DNA from: Oceanivirga miroungae | GTDB taxonomy: Bacteria > Fusobacteriota > Fusobacteriia > Fusobacteriales > Leptotrichiaceae | Reading direction: 5' to 3' | Length of the DNA stretch: 64,000 bases | NCBI RefSeq assembly: GCF_902505095.1 | Contig: NZ_CABWIB010000001.1 | Span: forward strand, 634,688-698,687 | Shown here: positions 16,084 to 25,410 of the stretch, piece by piece | How positions within the stretch are numbered: the stretch's first letter is position 1 | How the letters are laid out: each line of letters starts with the position of its first letter | Translations under genes and position numbers: made by a program | Notes under the pieces: model-generated | Seen by the model: only the letters and a program-made list of their open reading frames with translations | The model's database searches: none | What the model was told of the DNA's origin: nothing

Positions 16084-16257
16084 GTTTGTGTTTTTGTTAA
16101 TATAAAATTGAAAGCTTTAGAGATTTTGATAAAAATTTCAAACCTATTTGATAATTCGCTAGAACTTAATAAATTCAAGTATTCTAAACTTTAAAGTACA
16201 AATTTTTTTAAAACTATGCTATAATTTTTTGAAATAAATAAAAGGAAGCATAAAAAA

Positions 16258-19200
16258 ATGAAAAATATAGTGTTTTTTTTAATTACTATCTTACTAATCT
16301 CTTGTGAATCTGCACAAAAAGATGCTAGTAGTTCTAATTCTAATATACAAACAGAAAACAGAATAAATGAACTTGAAATAAATAATAAAGAATATAAGCC
16401 AGAAGGACTAGAAGAGTTAGAAAAAGAAGTAAAGCTAGAAAAAAATGAAGCTGTTGTAATAAATAGAGAAAAAATAAACACCCTTAAATTAGATGAAAAT
16501 GTAAATGAATATAACTATCAAGATAAAACTAGGGAAGTAGATGATAATATAGCTTCTAGCTATGATATAAATAATACAGACACAAAGCTTGTAGAATTAA
16601 ACCTTTCAGAAAATAAGTATAAAGATAGCGAAATACCAGAAGTAACGATTGTAGAAGCTAGTCTTACAAATATGGATAAGATTTTTATTAAAGAGTATAA
16701 TAATGTTATGGTGATTACTAACAATAATGGTTTATCAAATAAACATCCTGAATTAGTTTTAAGATCATTTTTAGATACTAGTGGTACGGGAGTTTTGAAA
16801 AGCAAAAGCAATGATATTAAAATCAAGATGATATCTTATCAAAATTATTCTACTTATGATTTAGTGAAAAAAGGTATATCTATACATTCTTATGGTAGTG
16901 ATAATTTAACTGATGTAGTTGAAAATCATTTTGGGACAACAAGAAAATATTTTGATTCTTTTGATAAAAAAACTAGAATGGATATTATAAATAAAGATAT
17001 ATCAGGAACAACTGTTTATTACTCAGATACAATAAGACATGAAAATAAGTATAACACAGCCTTAAAGGTATCAAGTATAGGGAATGAAAGTGATAGTGGG
17101 TTTAAAACTAAAAACTTTACAAAAAGTTTTCATGCTGTATATGGAGCATTAAGTCCAGAAGTTCAAAGTATATTAAGAAGTGAGATGATATTAGCAAGAA
17201 TTGGGAATACGACAAGCAGATTTTATCAAAAGGAACAATTGGAAGAACTTGTAAAATTAGAAAAGGAAGAAGGTAAAATAAATTCTGTTTTTCAATTAAA
17301 GTATAATTTTTCAGATGCCTTAGGCTTAAGAGCATTAACTGTATCAGCTCCTAATTTTATATCAGGGAGCGATGGACAGATAGATTATGGTTCTAGCTTT
17401 TCAGCACCTCGTGTTGCAAGACTGGCTTATGATTTAAAAGTAAAATTCCCTTTTTTATCATATCATCAAATAAAGCAAATAATATTAACAACAGCAAGAA
17501 AATCTGATAACGGTGGATATTTAGATGATAAAATAGGTTGGGGTCAAATAGATAGGGATAAGGCATTAAATGGACCAAGTGATTTTAATGCTGGTCTAAT
17601 TGATGAACAAAAATGGTTTATTGGTGAATACGATAAAATATTTGATAAAAAAGGTAATAGATACTTTTATGTAAATATTAAAAAAGATGAAAGCGCAACT
17701 TTTTCTAATGATATAACTAGTGGACTAAAAGGTGATGGAACTACAAAAAAATCTAGAATATATTATGCTATTGCAAAAAGTGGAAATAATAATAAAGCTA
17801 TAAGGTTTAGATTACCTAAGGTATTAGATAGTGAAAGGCTGTATTATAGAAATATTGCTACAGCTGGCCTTAGAAAAGATGGATTAGGTACTTTAATTCT
17901 TACTGGTAAACAACTATATGATACTAATACAGAAATATTAGATGGTAAGCTAATTTTAAAAAATGACAGTAATAGTAACTACCTAGTATTTAAAAAGGGA
18001 ATATTTGAAGTAGAAAATAAAGAAAAAAAATTAAAATTAAATTCAATTACAAATGATGGTATAGTTAATATTAATTCTGATATACAACTAGAAAAATATG
18101 CCCAAAGTAAAGATTCTACGATTAATTTTTCAGGAGGAAGTATAAGTGGAGCTAAACTTAAAATACTTGGTAAAATAAATGTTGAAAATAATAAGAATGT
18201 ACTAAAAAATACAGAAGAATTTAAAGAAATATTTAAAAATTCAATAGTAGAAGAAATTAATATAAATACAGATAATCCATATTTAGAATATGTTGAGATA
18301 AAAGAAAATAAGCTTGTAAAAATTATTCCAAAAGTTAAATTAAGAAGTATTAAAGAACTTTCAGAAAAAGAACTTAGAAATATACAAGCTTATGATATAA
18401 ATTCAAGTGCATTTTTTGAAGAGTACTTATCAAGTGAAGATAAAAACTTAGAAAATGTATTACCCTTAATAACAGTAAAAGCAAAATCAAGTGGACATGC
18501 TAATTCTAAAATTTTTACTAATTCATACACTGATGTTATAGCTAGTATATTTGAAAATAATTATGAAATAGAAAATATAAAATTAGATAATATATTGGAA
18601 GATATTAGTAAAAATAATAACATAAGATTTGATGGGTATATATCCACTAACATAGTTGGAGGATCAAATTATTCAAGATTTAAAAAAATAGATAATTCAT
18701 ATATTTTATCATATAATAAAAAGTTAAATGAATTTAATAAATTAGGAATATATGGATTATACTCAAAAACTAAATATGATTTTGATAAGCAGGATTCAGT
18801 ATTTAGAAATAATAAATTTGAATTAGGTTTTATTGATGTAAATAAGATAAATAGTTTTAAAGTTTCTAATGATACTAATTTATCAATGAATTTAATTGAT
18901 GTTAAGAGAAATATTTTAAAGGATAATGTTAGTAGTAAATTAAATGCAGTAGTTATGCAAAATAATACAGTATTAAGCTATAACTTTAATATTAATAAAT
19001 TAAAACTTAGACCATTTATTTCTAATACAATACAAACAATAATTGTTTTAGAAAATAAAAAAGAAAATTCAAATCTAGGATTAAAAATTAAAAAAAACAT
19101 TTTATTTAATGATAAAATATCTTTAGGGTTACAATTAGAAAATAACTTAAGCAGTAAATTAGAAATAATAAACAGAGTAAAATTAGATTTTAATTTAGTA

Positions 19201-19395
19201 AAAAGGCATTACCTATTAGCTAGTTTACTTGATAAAAATCTGAAATTATATGGAAGCGAATTAAATACATTTTTACTAGACTATAAGCTGGGAGTTAGGT
19301 ATAATTTAGTGAGTGATTTAAAAGTTGGAATAGACGCTAATATAAATACAAATAAAAAGTTTGGTATAAAGCTGTTGTTAGTTTATACTTTTTAA
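16258..19395 (+). CDS. Lipid-anchored S8 (subtilisin-like) autotransporter with degenerate catalytic motifs
   Basis: 1,045 residues. A hydrophobic signal ending LLISC gives a lipobox with Cys16, so the passenger is probably lipidated. After a charged, disordered stretch comes a subtilase-like domain. GSSFSAP at 378-384 carries the expected nucleophile Ser380, but the Asp motif reads TNNNG (Asn156 where Asp is expected) and the His motif reads HSYG at 210 instead of HGTH. Around residues 540-570, GLGTLILTGKQLYD plus DGKLIL matches a passenger-associated transport repeat. The last ~280 residues are alternating beta strands ending VYTF, an autotransporter barrel. NalP/SphB1-type proteases share the lipidated layout. 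It may be a non-proteolytic surface protein. Confidence 0.85.
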   Translation: MKNIVFFLITILLISCESAQKDASSSNSNIQTENRINELEINNKEYKPEGLEELEKEVKLEKNEAVVINREKINTLKLDENVNEYNYQDKTREVDDNIASSYDINNTDTKLVELNLSENKYKDSEIPEVTIVEASLTNMDKIFIKEYNNVMVITNNNGLSNKHPELVLRSFLDTSGTGVLKSKSNDIKIKMISYQNYSTYDLVKKGISIHSYGSDNLTDVVENHFGTTRKYFDSFDKKTRMDIINKDISGTTVYYSDTIRHENKYNTALKVSSIGNESDSGFKTKNFTKSFHAVYGALSPEVQSILRSEMILARIGNTTSRFYQKEQLEELVKLEKEEGKINSVFQLKYNFSDALGLRALTVSAPNFISGSDGQIDYGSSFSAPRVARLAYDLKVKFPFLSYHQIKQIILTTARKSDNGGYLDDKIGWGQIDRDKALNGPSDFNAGLIDEQKWFIGEYDKIFDKKGNRYFYVNIKKDESATFSNDITSGLKGDGTTKKSRIYYAIAKSGNNNKAIRFRLPKVLDSERLYYRNIATAGLRKDGLGTLILTGKQLYDTNTEILDGKLILKNDSNSNYLVFKKGIFEVENKEKKLKLNSITNDGIVNINSDIQLEKYAQSKDSTINFSGGSISGAKLKILGKINVENNKNVLKNTEEFKEIFKNSIVEEININTDNPYLEYVEIKENKLVKIIPKVKLRSIKELSEKELRNIQAYDINSSAFFEEYLSSEDKNLENVLPLITVKAKSSGHANSKIFTNSYTDVIASIFENNYEIENIKLDNILEDISKNNNIRFDGYISTNIVGGSNYSRFKKIDNSYILSYNKKLNEFNKLGIYGLYSKTKYDFDKQDSVFRNNKFELGFIDVNKINSFKVSNDTNLSMNLIDVKRNILKDNVSSKLNAVVMQNNTVLSYNFNINKLKLRPFISNTIQTIIVLENKKENSNLGLKIKKNILFNDKISLGLQLENNLSSKLEIINRVKLDFNLVKRHYLLASLLDKNLKLYGSELNTFLLDYKLGVRYNLVSDLKVGIDANINTNKKFGIKLLLVYTF

Positions 19396-19412
19396 AAGAA
19401 ATGGAAGTGAAA

Positions 19413-20681
19413 ATGAAAGTAAGTGAATTAAAAAATAGAGTGAATGCAGATTTATCTTTAGTATTTTATGATATTTTAAAAGAAAAGGTAAAGTTTAACT
19501 GGTTAGAATTAAAAAAAGTATATGAGAGCGAAACAAAAAATGATTTTGAAGAAGCTCTATTTGAAAATGTTAAAATAAAAGACAAAAAAGTTTTTTTAAA
19601 AAATAGCTCATACAAAAACAATGTAAGTAATATCCCAAAACTTGAAGAAAATTTTATTAAATGTGTAAACGATATGCATTCTTATGAAATGTATAAATTA
19701 AATGAAGAATTAGAGAATTATCAAATAAAAAGTATTGAAAAAAATTATATAGATGACAGTGAATCAGCAATATATTTTAGTTTAGTGATAAAACTATGGA
19801 CAAAAGCTTATTTAAAAAAATATGTGGAAGAAACTTTATTAAAAGTGTCTATAGAATATTTTGAAGAGCTTTTTGAGGAAGAGGGATTTTATAATACATC
19901 ATTTTATGCAAGTGATAAACTAAGGTATTTATGGGAATATTTTAGTGGATTTAGTGCTACTTTAAGTAATGTAATTTCAATTTATTATAGTGATTATGAA
20001 AAAAAAGCACTTAAGCAAAAATTAAGAAAAGAAAAGTATACAAAAAAAGAATTACAAGAGAAAATAAGTGAAAATTTAAACTCTTTATTAGATGATGTTA
20101 TGGAAGTATTTGAAAAATCAAATGAGTTTTATTTATATGACACATCCGAGGAAATTCTTATATTTTATGTATTATTTTGTGTTGTAAACCAAATAGATGA
20201 AGAAATTGAAGAAAAATTAGAAAAAGATGAAGAAATTATATTAAATAAAAAAGCAAACGAAATATATAAAAGAGCATTTGAAGTATTCTTTTTTAGAACA
20301 TTGGAAGTAATTCTTATGTTAAAATCATGTATATTCAAACCATTAGAAACTATAACTGATGAATTAGCTATAGAAATTTATGATAATAGCACTAGTGAAT
20401 CAGAAGAGATTCCTGAATACGAAGGAACTAGAATATGTATGGAAATGATTGACAAATTAAGAACTAATTTTAAATCATTTATGTGCCTTACATCAAAATA
20501 TATATTTGAATCTACTTATTATGAAGATAGAGAAAAACTAAATAAGTTAATGGCAATAGGTGCTAGTGAATACATAGAAAGAATATCTGAATACTTAATG
20601 ACAGCTAATCTTATAAACTACTTTGAAAATTCAAATGAAATATGCAAATGTGAATGTGAATGTGAAGGAGAAGAATTTTGA
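19413..20681 (+). CDS. Hypothetical protein, paralogue 1 of a tandem pair
   Basis: 422 residues, helical and acidic, with no signal peptide and no family I recognise. The start ATG 19413 (MKVSELKNRVNADLSLV) is chosen because the next gene starts with the matching MKLVELKNRANTDIALI; an ATG 12 bp upstream lacks a ribosome site. The two proteins also share a YTKKEL segment at about mid-length. The C-terminus is odd: KCECECEGEEF, encoded by three in-frame TGTGAA hexamers. The gene follows the S8-like autotransporter by 17 bp without a terminator, so the three genes are probably co-transcribed. Function is unknown; a cytoplasmic partner of the autotransporter is only a guess. Confidence 0.75.
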   Translation: MKVSELKNRVNADLSLVFYDILKEKVKFNWLELKKVYESETKNDFEEALFENVKIKDKKVFLKNSSYKNNVSNIPKLEENFIKCVNDMHSYEMYKLNEELENYQIKSIEKNYIDDSESAIYFSLVIKLWTKAYLKKYVEETLLKVSIEYFEELFEEEGFYNTSFYASDKLRYLWEYFSGFSATLSNVISIYYSDYEKKALKQKLRKEKYTKKELQEKISENLNSLLDDVMEVFEKSNEFYLYDTSEEILIFYVLFCVVNQIDEEIEEKLEKDEEIILNKKANEIYKRAFEVFFFRTLEVILMLKSCIFKPLETITDELAIEIYDNSTSESEEIPEYEGTRICMEMIDKLRTNFKSFMCLTSKYIFESTYYEDREKLNKLMAIGASEYIERISEYLMTANLINYFENSNEICKCECECEGEEF

Positions 20682-21643
20682 AATTAGTAGAACTAAAAAA
20701 TAGAGCAAATACAGATATAGCATTAATATTAGATAATATTTTAGAGGGAAATATAGAAATTAATTGGCAAGATTTTAGCAAAGATTTATTTGAAGGTATG
20801 GATGGCTTTGATATAGACAGTGTAAATAGTATGAAAATAGAGGATAAAAAATTAATAATTAATGATATTTCATATGATCTAAAGGGTAAAAATATTACAA
20901 AATTTAGAAAAAACTTCATAAATTACATTAAATCTTTATCAACTAAAAAAGAAATTTCCTTTGATGAGTATAATAAGGCTCTTTTATTAAACTGGCTTCG
21001 TTTAGATTTTAAACCATATATTTTAGAAAATTTAGAAAATATGGAGTATGATAAAAAAAACTTTGTTTCTAATTCAATAGGAAATATAATAAAATTATTA
21101 GATGATTTAGAAACATTATCAACAATTTTAATGTTTAATACAAAAAAAATATATGATAATAAAAAGAAAAGAATAAAGCTTAGAAAAAGTTTTTATACAA
21201 AAAAAGAACTTAGTGAGTTTTTAAAAGACTATAATGAACAAAAGCAAAAAGAGCTGAATTTTGAAATAGATAAATTAGTAGAAAAAAATGAAGAAATCAA
21301 ACTTTTTATACCCATACTAATTTTTAAAAAACTATTTAATTGTGAATTAAAAGAAAAAATAACAAATAAGGAAGCAAATTCAATAATATCTAAAATAGAT
21401 GCTTTTTACTACGAAGATAATGAAGAAGTTTTATCATTATTGTCAGAGTTAATATATAGATTATCAATGAAAATAAAAAGTATGGATGTTGAGAGTAAAG
21501 AAGATACTATGTATAATTTTGTATCATTTTTAGAACTTGCTTTAAATACAAATATGACTAGGAAGAAATTTACTTCTTTTTATATAAAAGCATTTTCAGA
21601 GTATATCATAGAATTAGCAGAATCTATTCTTTTCTCAATATAA
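20678..21643 (+). CDS. Hypothetical protein, paralogue 2 of a tandem pair
   Basis: 321 residues, related to the upstream gene in its first ~100 residues and at YTKKELSEFL, but shorter and without the Cys/Glu tail. The start is TTG at 20678, overlapping the previous stop codon (TTGA) with GGAG upstream, so translation is coupled. It is rich in Lys, Glu, Leu and Ile, predicted helical and soluble, and I recognise no known domain. It ends just before a strong terminator, which closes the autotransporter transcription unit. Confidence 0.75.
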   Translation: MKLVELKNRANTDIALILDNILEGNIEINWQDFSKDLFEGMDGFDIDSVNSMKIEDKKLIINDISYDLKGKNITKFRKNFINYIKSLSTKKEISFDEYNKALLLNWLRLDFKPYILENLENMEYDKKNFVSNSIGNIIKLLDDLETLSTILMFNTKKIYDNKKKRIKLRKSFYTKKELSEFLKDYNEQKQKELNFEIDKLVEKNEEIKLFIPILIFKKLFNCELKEKITNKEANSIISKIDAFYYEDNEEVLSLLSELIYRLSMKIKSMDVESKEDTMYNFVSFLELALNTNMTRKKFTSFYIKAFSEYIIELAESILFSI

Positions 21644-21651
21644 GAATTAAA

Positions 21652-21678
21652 AAATATGGAAAATCTCCATATTTTTTT
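21652..21678 (+). terminator. Terminator after the paralogue pair
   Basis: AAATATGGA and TCCATATTT form a perfect 9-bp stem around AAATC, followed by a T7 run. Confidence 0.85.
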
Positions 21679-21717
21679 GTATAATATAGGTATATTTAAA
21701 AGAAAGGATTGAGTATT

Positions 21718-22632
21718 ATGTTATTATTAAGTGAGTGGAAAAAAGAAAAAGAAACACTGCATCATTTAAGTCAAATATTAGGTAAATATAAGCTTGAAAG
21801 TAGATTTAAAGAACCACAATGGGCACATGTTATACTAGATGTTAATACAGTAGGTTTTACAACGGGAATTCTATTTTATAACGATACAACATATGAAATA
21901 GCTGTAAACTTAAGAGATGATAGAATAGAAGTTATAACTGAAAATGAAACAGAATATATTACTTTAGAAGATGGTAAAAGTATAAAAGATTATTATCTAG
22001 CTATAGATAAAATTTTACTTAAAAATGGGATAATTGTTAATATAAATAAAAAGCCGCAAGAAGTACCAGATAAAACCTTATTTGATGAAGATATAGATCA
22101 TCATCATTATAACAGTGAAATTTCTAAAAAATTCTTAAAAATAATGCACTTTGGATTAAAGGCGTTATCTAAGTTCATAAGTCCATATCGTACAAGAAAA
22201 GTAAAACCAGGACTATTTTGGGGGACATTTGATATATCTTGTCTAATCAACTATAATCAATTACAAAAAAGTTTTGATGAAAGCATGGTTATAGAACATA
22301 ATGCATTCGATGAACATTTTATAGAATTTGGATTCTGGTTTGGTGACGATAACTTTAAAGGGCCAACGTTTTTCATATTACCTCACCCATTTTTAGGTGA
22401 TGATTTTAATAGAAATGTAAAATTACCAGAAGGTGGATATTTCTATGAACCTTTAAAAGAATTTATGTTTGAATTTGATAAACTTGATGACAAGACTGCA
22501 AAAAACATTGTAGAGTTTTTAAGAATTGGATATAAGGAATTTAAAACATATTTAAATTGGAATGACGGTGGATATTGTTCAATACCACTAAATATAAAAG
22601 ATAATGAAATGGAGTTAAATTGCGAATTTTAA
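21718..22632 (+). CDS. DUF5996 family protein
   Basis: 304 residues. The pattern WKKEKETLHHLSQILGKYKL, the hydrophobic HVILDV and GFTTGILFYN strands, KKPQEVP, a His-rich HHHYN segment and LFWGTFDISCLI follow the conserved layout of DUF5996, a family of unknown function. Start ATG 21718 follows AAAGGA; the in-frame TTG at 21709 would sit on that site. It has its own TATAAT (21680-21685) directly after the preceding terminator. No membrane segment or signal peptide is present. The family match is from memory of its motifs, not from a search. Confidence 0.75.
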   Translation: MLLLSEWKKEKETLHHLSQILGKYKLESRFKEPQWAHVILDVNTVGFTTGILFYNDTTYEIAVNLRDDRIEVITENETEYITLEDGKSIKDYYLAIDKILLKNGIIVNINKKPQEVPDKTLFDEDIDHHHYNSEISKKFLKIMHFGLKALSKFISPYRTRKVKPGLFWGTFDISCLINYNQLQKSFDESMVIEHNAFDEHFIEFGFWFGDDNFKGPTFFILPHPFLGDDFNRNVKLPEGGYFYEPLKEFMFEFDKLDDKTAKNIVEFLRIGYKEFKTYLNWNDGGYCSIPLNIKDNEMELNCEF

Positions 22633-22774
22633 AAGTTCAAAATAAGAAACAAAACCATATATTTTTTAAAAAATAATATCTAATTAGATATTTTTATTGA
22701 GTTTTCTTGACATAAAAAAAGAAGGAGAGTAGTATTTAATTAGATAATAAAACTTTGTATAGGAGATGACAAAT

Positions 22775-23122
22775 ATGAAAAAATATGAAGTAAAAAAAGA
22801 AAATTTTAGAACAACTAATTTTGGATTTGTTATACCAGTAGGTGAGGCATTAAGTGAAGGTATATTTGATAATTTAGATGAAGCTAAATCATATATTAAT
22901 TCTCATGTTGAAGAAAAAATAATAAATTTAAGAGATCTTAGCGAAAGATATTATAAATTCCATATTTACGAGTTAGAGGCAGAAAAAGAAGAAAATTTTG
23001 ATACAAGTAATTTAGGATTATCAGATCTTAGTGATGATAAAAAAGAAATTTGGTTAGATTCTAGTAGAAATACTATATTGACTAAAACACTAATTGAAAC
23101 TATAGATAAAAATCATGATTAA
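22775..23122 (+). CDS. Hypothetical protein, 115 residues
   Basis: A small acidic protein starting MKKYEVKKENF, with an alternating strand/helix pattern and no recognised family. ATG 22775 is preferred because AGGAG (22761-22765) would touch the alternative ATG at 22766. It stands alone: 142 bp separate it from the DUF5996 gene and a strong terminator follows. A frame this long with a good ribosome site supports a real gene. Confidence 0.7.
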   Translation: MKKYEVKKENFRTTNFGFVIPVGEALSEGIFDNLDEAKSYINSHVEEKIINLRDLSERYYKFHIYELEAEKEENFDTSNLGLSDLSDDKKEIWLDSSRNTILTKTLIETIDKNHD

Positions 23123-23133
23123 ATTAAATTTAG

Positions 23134-23168
23134 CCTAGAAACAAAAAATGTTTCTAGGTCTTTTTTTT
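23134..23168 (+). terminator. Terminator after the 115-residue gene
   Basis: CCTAGAAAC and GTTTCTAGG form a perfect 9-bp stem, with T8 following. Confidence 0.88.
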
Positions 23169-23213
23169 AATATGTGCTATAATAAAAAGTAAAAAGATTT
23201 TGAAAGGGAAAGT

Positions 23214-23549
23214 ATGAAATTAACAAGTAAAGAAAGAAATTTTTTAAGAAAAAAAGCCAGTAGTATAGAAACTACAATAAGAATCGGTAAAAATGGTTTA
23301 GACACTACTCAATTAGAAAATATATCACAACTAATAAATAAAAATGAAATAGTAAAGGTGAAGGTACTAAATAATTCAGAAAATGAAGCTTCATTTGAAT
23401 TAGCAAGTAATATTGAAAAATATACTAATTCAATTTTAGTTGGAATTATAGGGCATATAATGATATTCTTTAAGAAAAAAGTTAACGAAAAAAATGAAAA
23501 AGGACCAATAACTAAAGAGTTTTATGATTTTAGAAATGGTAGAAAATAG
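23214..23549 (+). CDS. yhbY: YhbY family RNA-binding protein (CRM domain)
   Basis: 111 residues. The CRS1-YhbY fold is recognisable from the N-terminal LTSKERNFLRKKAS helix and the conserved GxxG loop in TIRIGKNGLD. YhbY-type proteins bind pre-50S ribosomes. It is the first gene of a tight ribosome and RNA-modification operon (yhbY, DUF212, tlyA, rsmI, rbgA), with a TATAAT at 23178-23183 upstream. It is slightly longer than typical (~97 residues) because of a charged C-terminal tail. Confidence 0.9.
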   Translation: MKLTSKERNFLRKKASSIETTIRIGKNGLDTTQLENISQLINKNEIVKVKVLNNSENEASFELASNIEKYTNSILVGIIGHIMIFFKKKVNEKNEKGPITKEFYDFRNGRK

Positions 23550-23551
23550 AT

Positions 23552-24010
23552 ATGACTAATGGAATTATTTTTAATAATAAAATAATAGATGTTGTATTTA
23601 TTGCTATGATGATAGCTCAACTTACAAAAGTATTCTCACCTCTACTAAAAGGAAAAAAGCCAAATATAACAAGAATATTTGAAACTGGGGGAATGCCAAG
23701 TTCACATGCATCTACTGTGTGTTCACTAACAACATCAATAGCATTAGTATATCATTTAAACTCTATAGAATTTGCAATAGCTTTTGTTTTTTCTATAATT
23801 GTCATGTATGACGCAGCTGGAATTAGAAGAGAAGCAGGAAAACATGCTAAACTATTAAATAAAATACTTTTAGAAAATAAATTTGATTTATTTGATACAA
23901 AAGAATTTAAAGAATTTAAAGAGTTTTTAGGACATTCTCCAAAGGAAGTGTTTTTTGGAGCAATACTGGGTATATTAGTTTCATTTTTAATGAAAGGTTA
24001 TTTAATATGA
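23552..24010 (+). CDS. Divergent PAP2 family membrane protein (DUF212)
   Basis: 152 residues with about four hydrophobic segments. GGMPSSHAS and YDAAGIRREAGKHA are the signature blocks of the DUF212/YuiD family, distant relatives of PAP2 phosphatases in which the SSH and R...H residues line the active site. Substrate unknown; lipid phosphates are a guess. It starts two bases after yhbY and overlaps the start of tlyA by four bases (ATGA). Confidence 0.9.
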   Translation: MTNGIIFNNKIIDVVFIAMMIAQLTKVFSPLLKGKKPNITRIFETGGMPSSHASTVCSLTTSIALVYHLNSIEFAIAFVFSIIVMYDAAGIRREAGKHAKLLNKILLENKFDLFDTKEFKEFKEFLGHSPKEVFFGAILGILVSFLMKGYLI

Positions 24011-24747
24011 AAATAAGACTGGATCAATATTTAGTAGATAAAGGATACTTTGATAGTCGTGAAAAAGCTAAAAGATCTATTATGGCTGCTGATGTTATAA
24101 TAAATGAAAATGCTATTACAAAAGCTGGAACTATGATAAAAGAAGAGGATATAAAGTCTGTAAGAATAAAAAATAAATTAAATTTTGTAAGTCGTGGTGC
24201 TTTAAAATTATTAGGTGCTATAAATGAGTGGAAAATAGATTTTAATAATAAAGTAGTACTTGACATTGGAGCATCAACTGGAGGGTTTACAGATTGTAGT
24301 CTAAGACATGGAGCTAGTTATGTATATGCAGTAGATGTTGGAACAAATCAGCTAGCATATAGTTTAAGACAAAATGAAAAAGTAAAAAGTATTGAAAATA
24401 CGCATATAAACAAATTAGAAGAAAGTGAACTTGAATATGGTTTAGCTGACATTGTAGTTTGTGATGTATCTTTTATATCACTTACAAAAATAATAGAATT
24501 TGTTTATAAATTTTCAAAAGATAATTCTTCTTGTATTTTACTAATTAAGCCACAATTTGAGGTGGGACCTGAAAATATAGGGAAAAATGGTGTGGTAAAG
24601 GAAGAAAAATATAGAGAATATGCAATTTCAAAGGTTTTAGAAGAAATGAAAAAATATGAATATGAAATAATAGGTATAAAAGAGTCTCCAATAAAAGGTG
24701 CTAAGGGGAATATTGAGTATCTAATGTATGCAAGAAAGAAGGTTTAA
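24007..24747 (+). CDS. tlyA: TlyA family rRNA (cytidine-2'-O)-methyltransferase
   Basis: 246 residues. An N-terminal S4 RNA-binding domain (RLDQYLVDKGYFDSREKAKR) is followed by an FtsJ-type methyltransferase with motif I VVLDIGASTGGFTDC and the catalytic-site strand DIVVCDVSFIS. In characterised members it 2'-O-methylates cytidines of 16S and/or 23S rRNA. At about 245 residues it is of usual length. It is translationally coupled to the preceding gene and followed by rsmI one base later. Confidence 0.92.
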   Translation: MKIRLDQYLVDKGYFDSREKAKRSIMAADVIINENAITKAGTMIKEEDIKSVRIKNKLNFVSRGALKLLGAINEWKIDFNNKVVLDIGASTGGFTDCSLRHGASYVYAVDVGTNQLAYSLRQNEKVKSIENTHINKLEESELEYGLADIVVCDVSFISLTKIIEFVYKFSKDNSSCILLIKPQFEVGPENIGKNGVVKEEKYREYAISKVLEEMKKYEYEIIGIKESPIKGAKGNIEYLMYARKKV

Positions 24748-25410
24748 ATGTTATATGTTGTAGCAACACCTATAGGTAATTTAGAAGATATAAGCATGAG
24801 AGCTATTAGAATATTAAAAGAAGTTGACTATATTTTCGCTGAAGATACAAGAGTTACAAGAAAATTACTAAAGCATTATGAAATAGAAAATACGGTTTAC
24901 CAATATCATGAGCATAATAAGTTACATCAAATAGAAAATATACTAAACTTATTAAAAGATGATAAAAATATAGCAATAGTAACAGATGCTGGAACGCCTT
25001 GTATATCTGATCCTGGTTATGAAGTAGTAAATGCTGCTTTAAATAATGATATAAAAGTTGAAGGGATTCCAGGTCCTAGTTCAATAATAACAGCTGCTAG
25101 TATATCAGGACTTAATATGAGAAGAATAGCATATGAAGGATTTTTACCTAAGAAAAAAGGAAGACAAACTTTATTTAACGAATTAAAAGAAGAAAAAAGA
25201 ACTATTATAATCCTAGAATCGCCTAATAGAATATTAAAAACATTAAAAGACATAGAAAACTATTTAGGTAATAGATATGTAGTTATAGCTAGAGAGCTTA
25301 CTAAAATATATGAAGAAGTAATAAGAGGAGATGTTTCTAGTCTTATTGAAAAACTAGAGAAAAAACCAATAAAAGGAGAAATAGTTTTAATAATTGAAGG
25401 AATAGATTAA
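24748..25410 (+). CDS. rsmI: 16S rRNA (cytidine(1402)-2'-O)-methyltransferase
   Basis: 220 residues, tetrapyrrole-methylase fold. YVVATPIGNLEDIS, FAEDTRVTRKLL, TDAGTPCISDPG and EGIPGPSS are the hallmark blocks of RsmI, which methylates the ribose of C1402 in the decoding centre. It is shorter than E. coli RsmI (~286) and lacks most of the C-terminal extension, which is common in small AT-rich genomes. It starts directly after tlyA and its last base overlaps rbgA. Confidence 0.93.
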   Translation: MLYVVATPIGNLEDISMRAIRILKEVDYIFAEDTRVTRKLLKHYEIENTVYQYHEHNKLHQIENILNLLKDDKNIAIVTDAGTPCISDPGYEVVNAALNNDIKVEGIPGPSSIITAASISGLNMRRIAYEGFLPKKKGRQTLFNELKEEKRTIIILESPNRILKTLKDIENYLGNRYVVIARELTKIYEEVIRGDVSSLIEKLEKKPIKGEIVLIIEGID

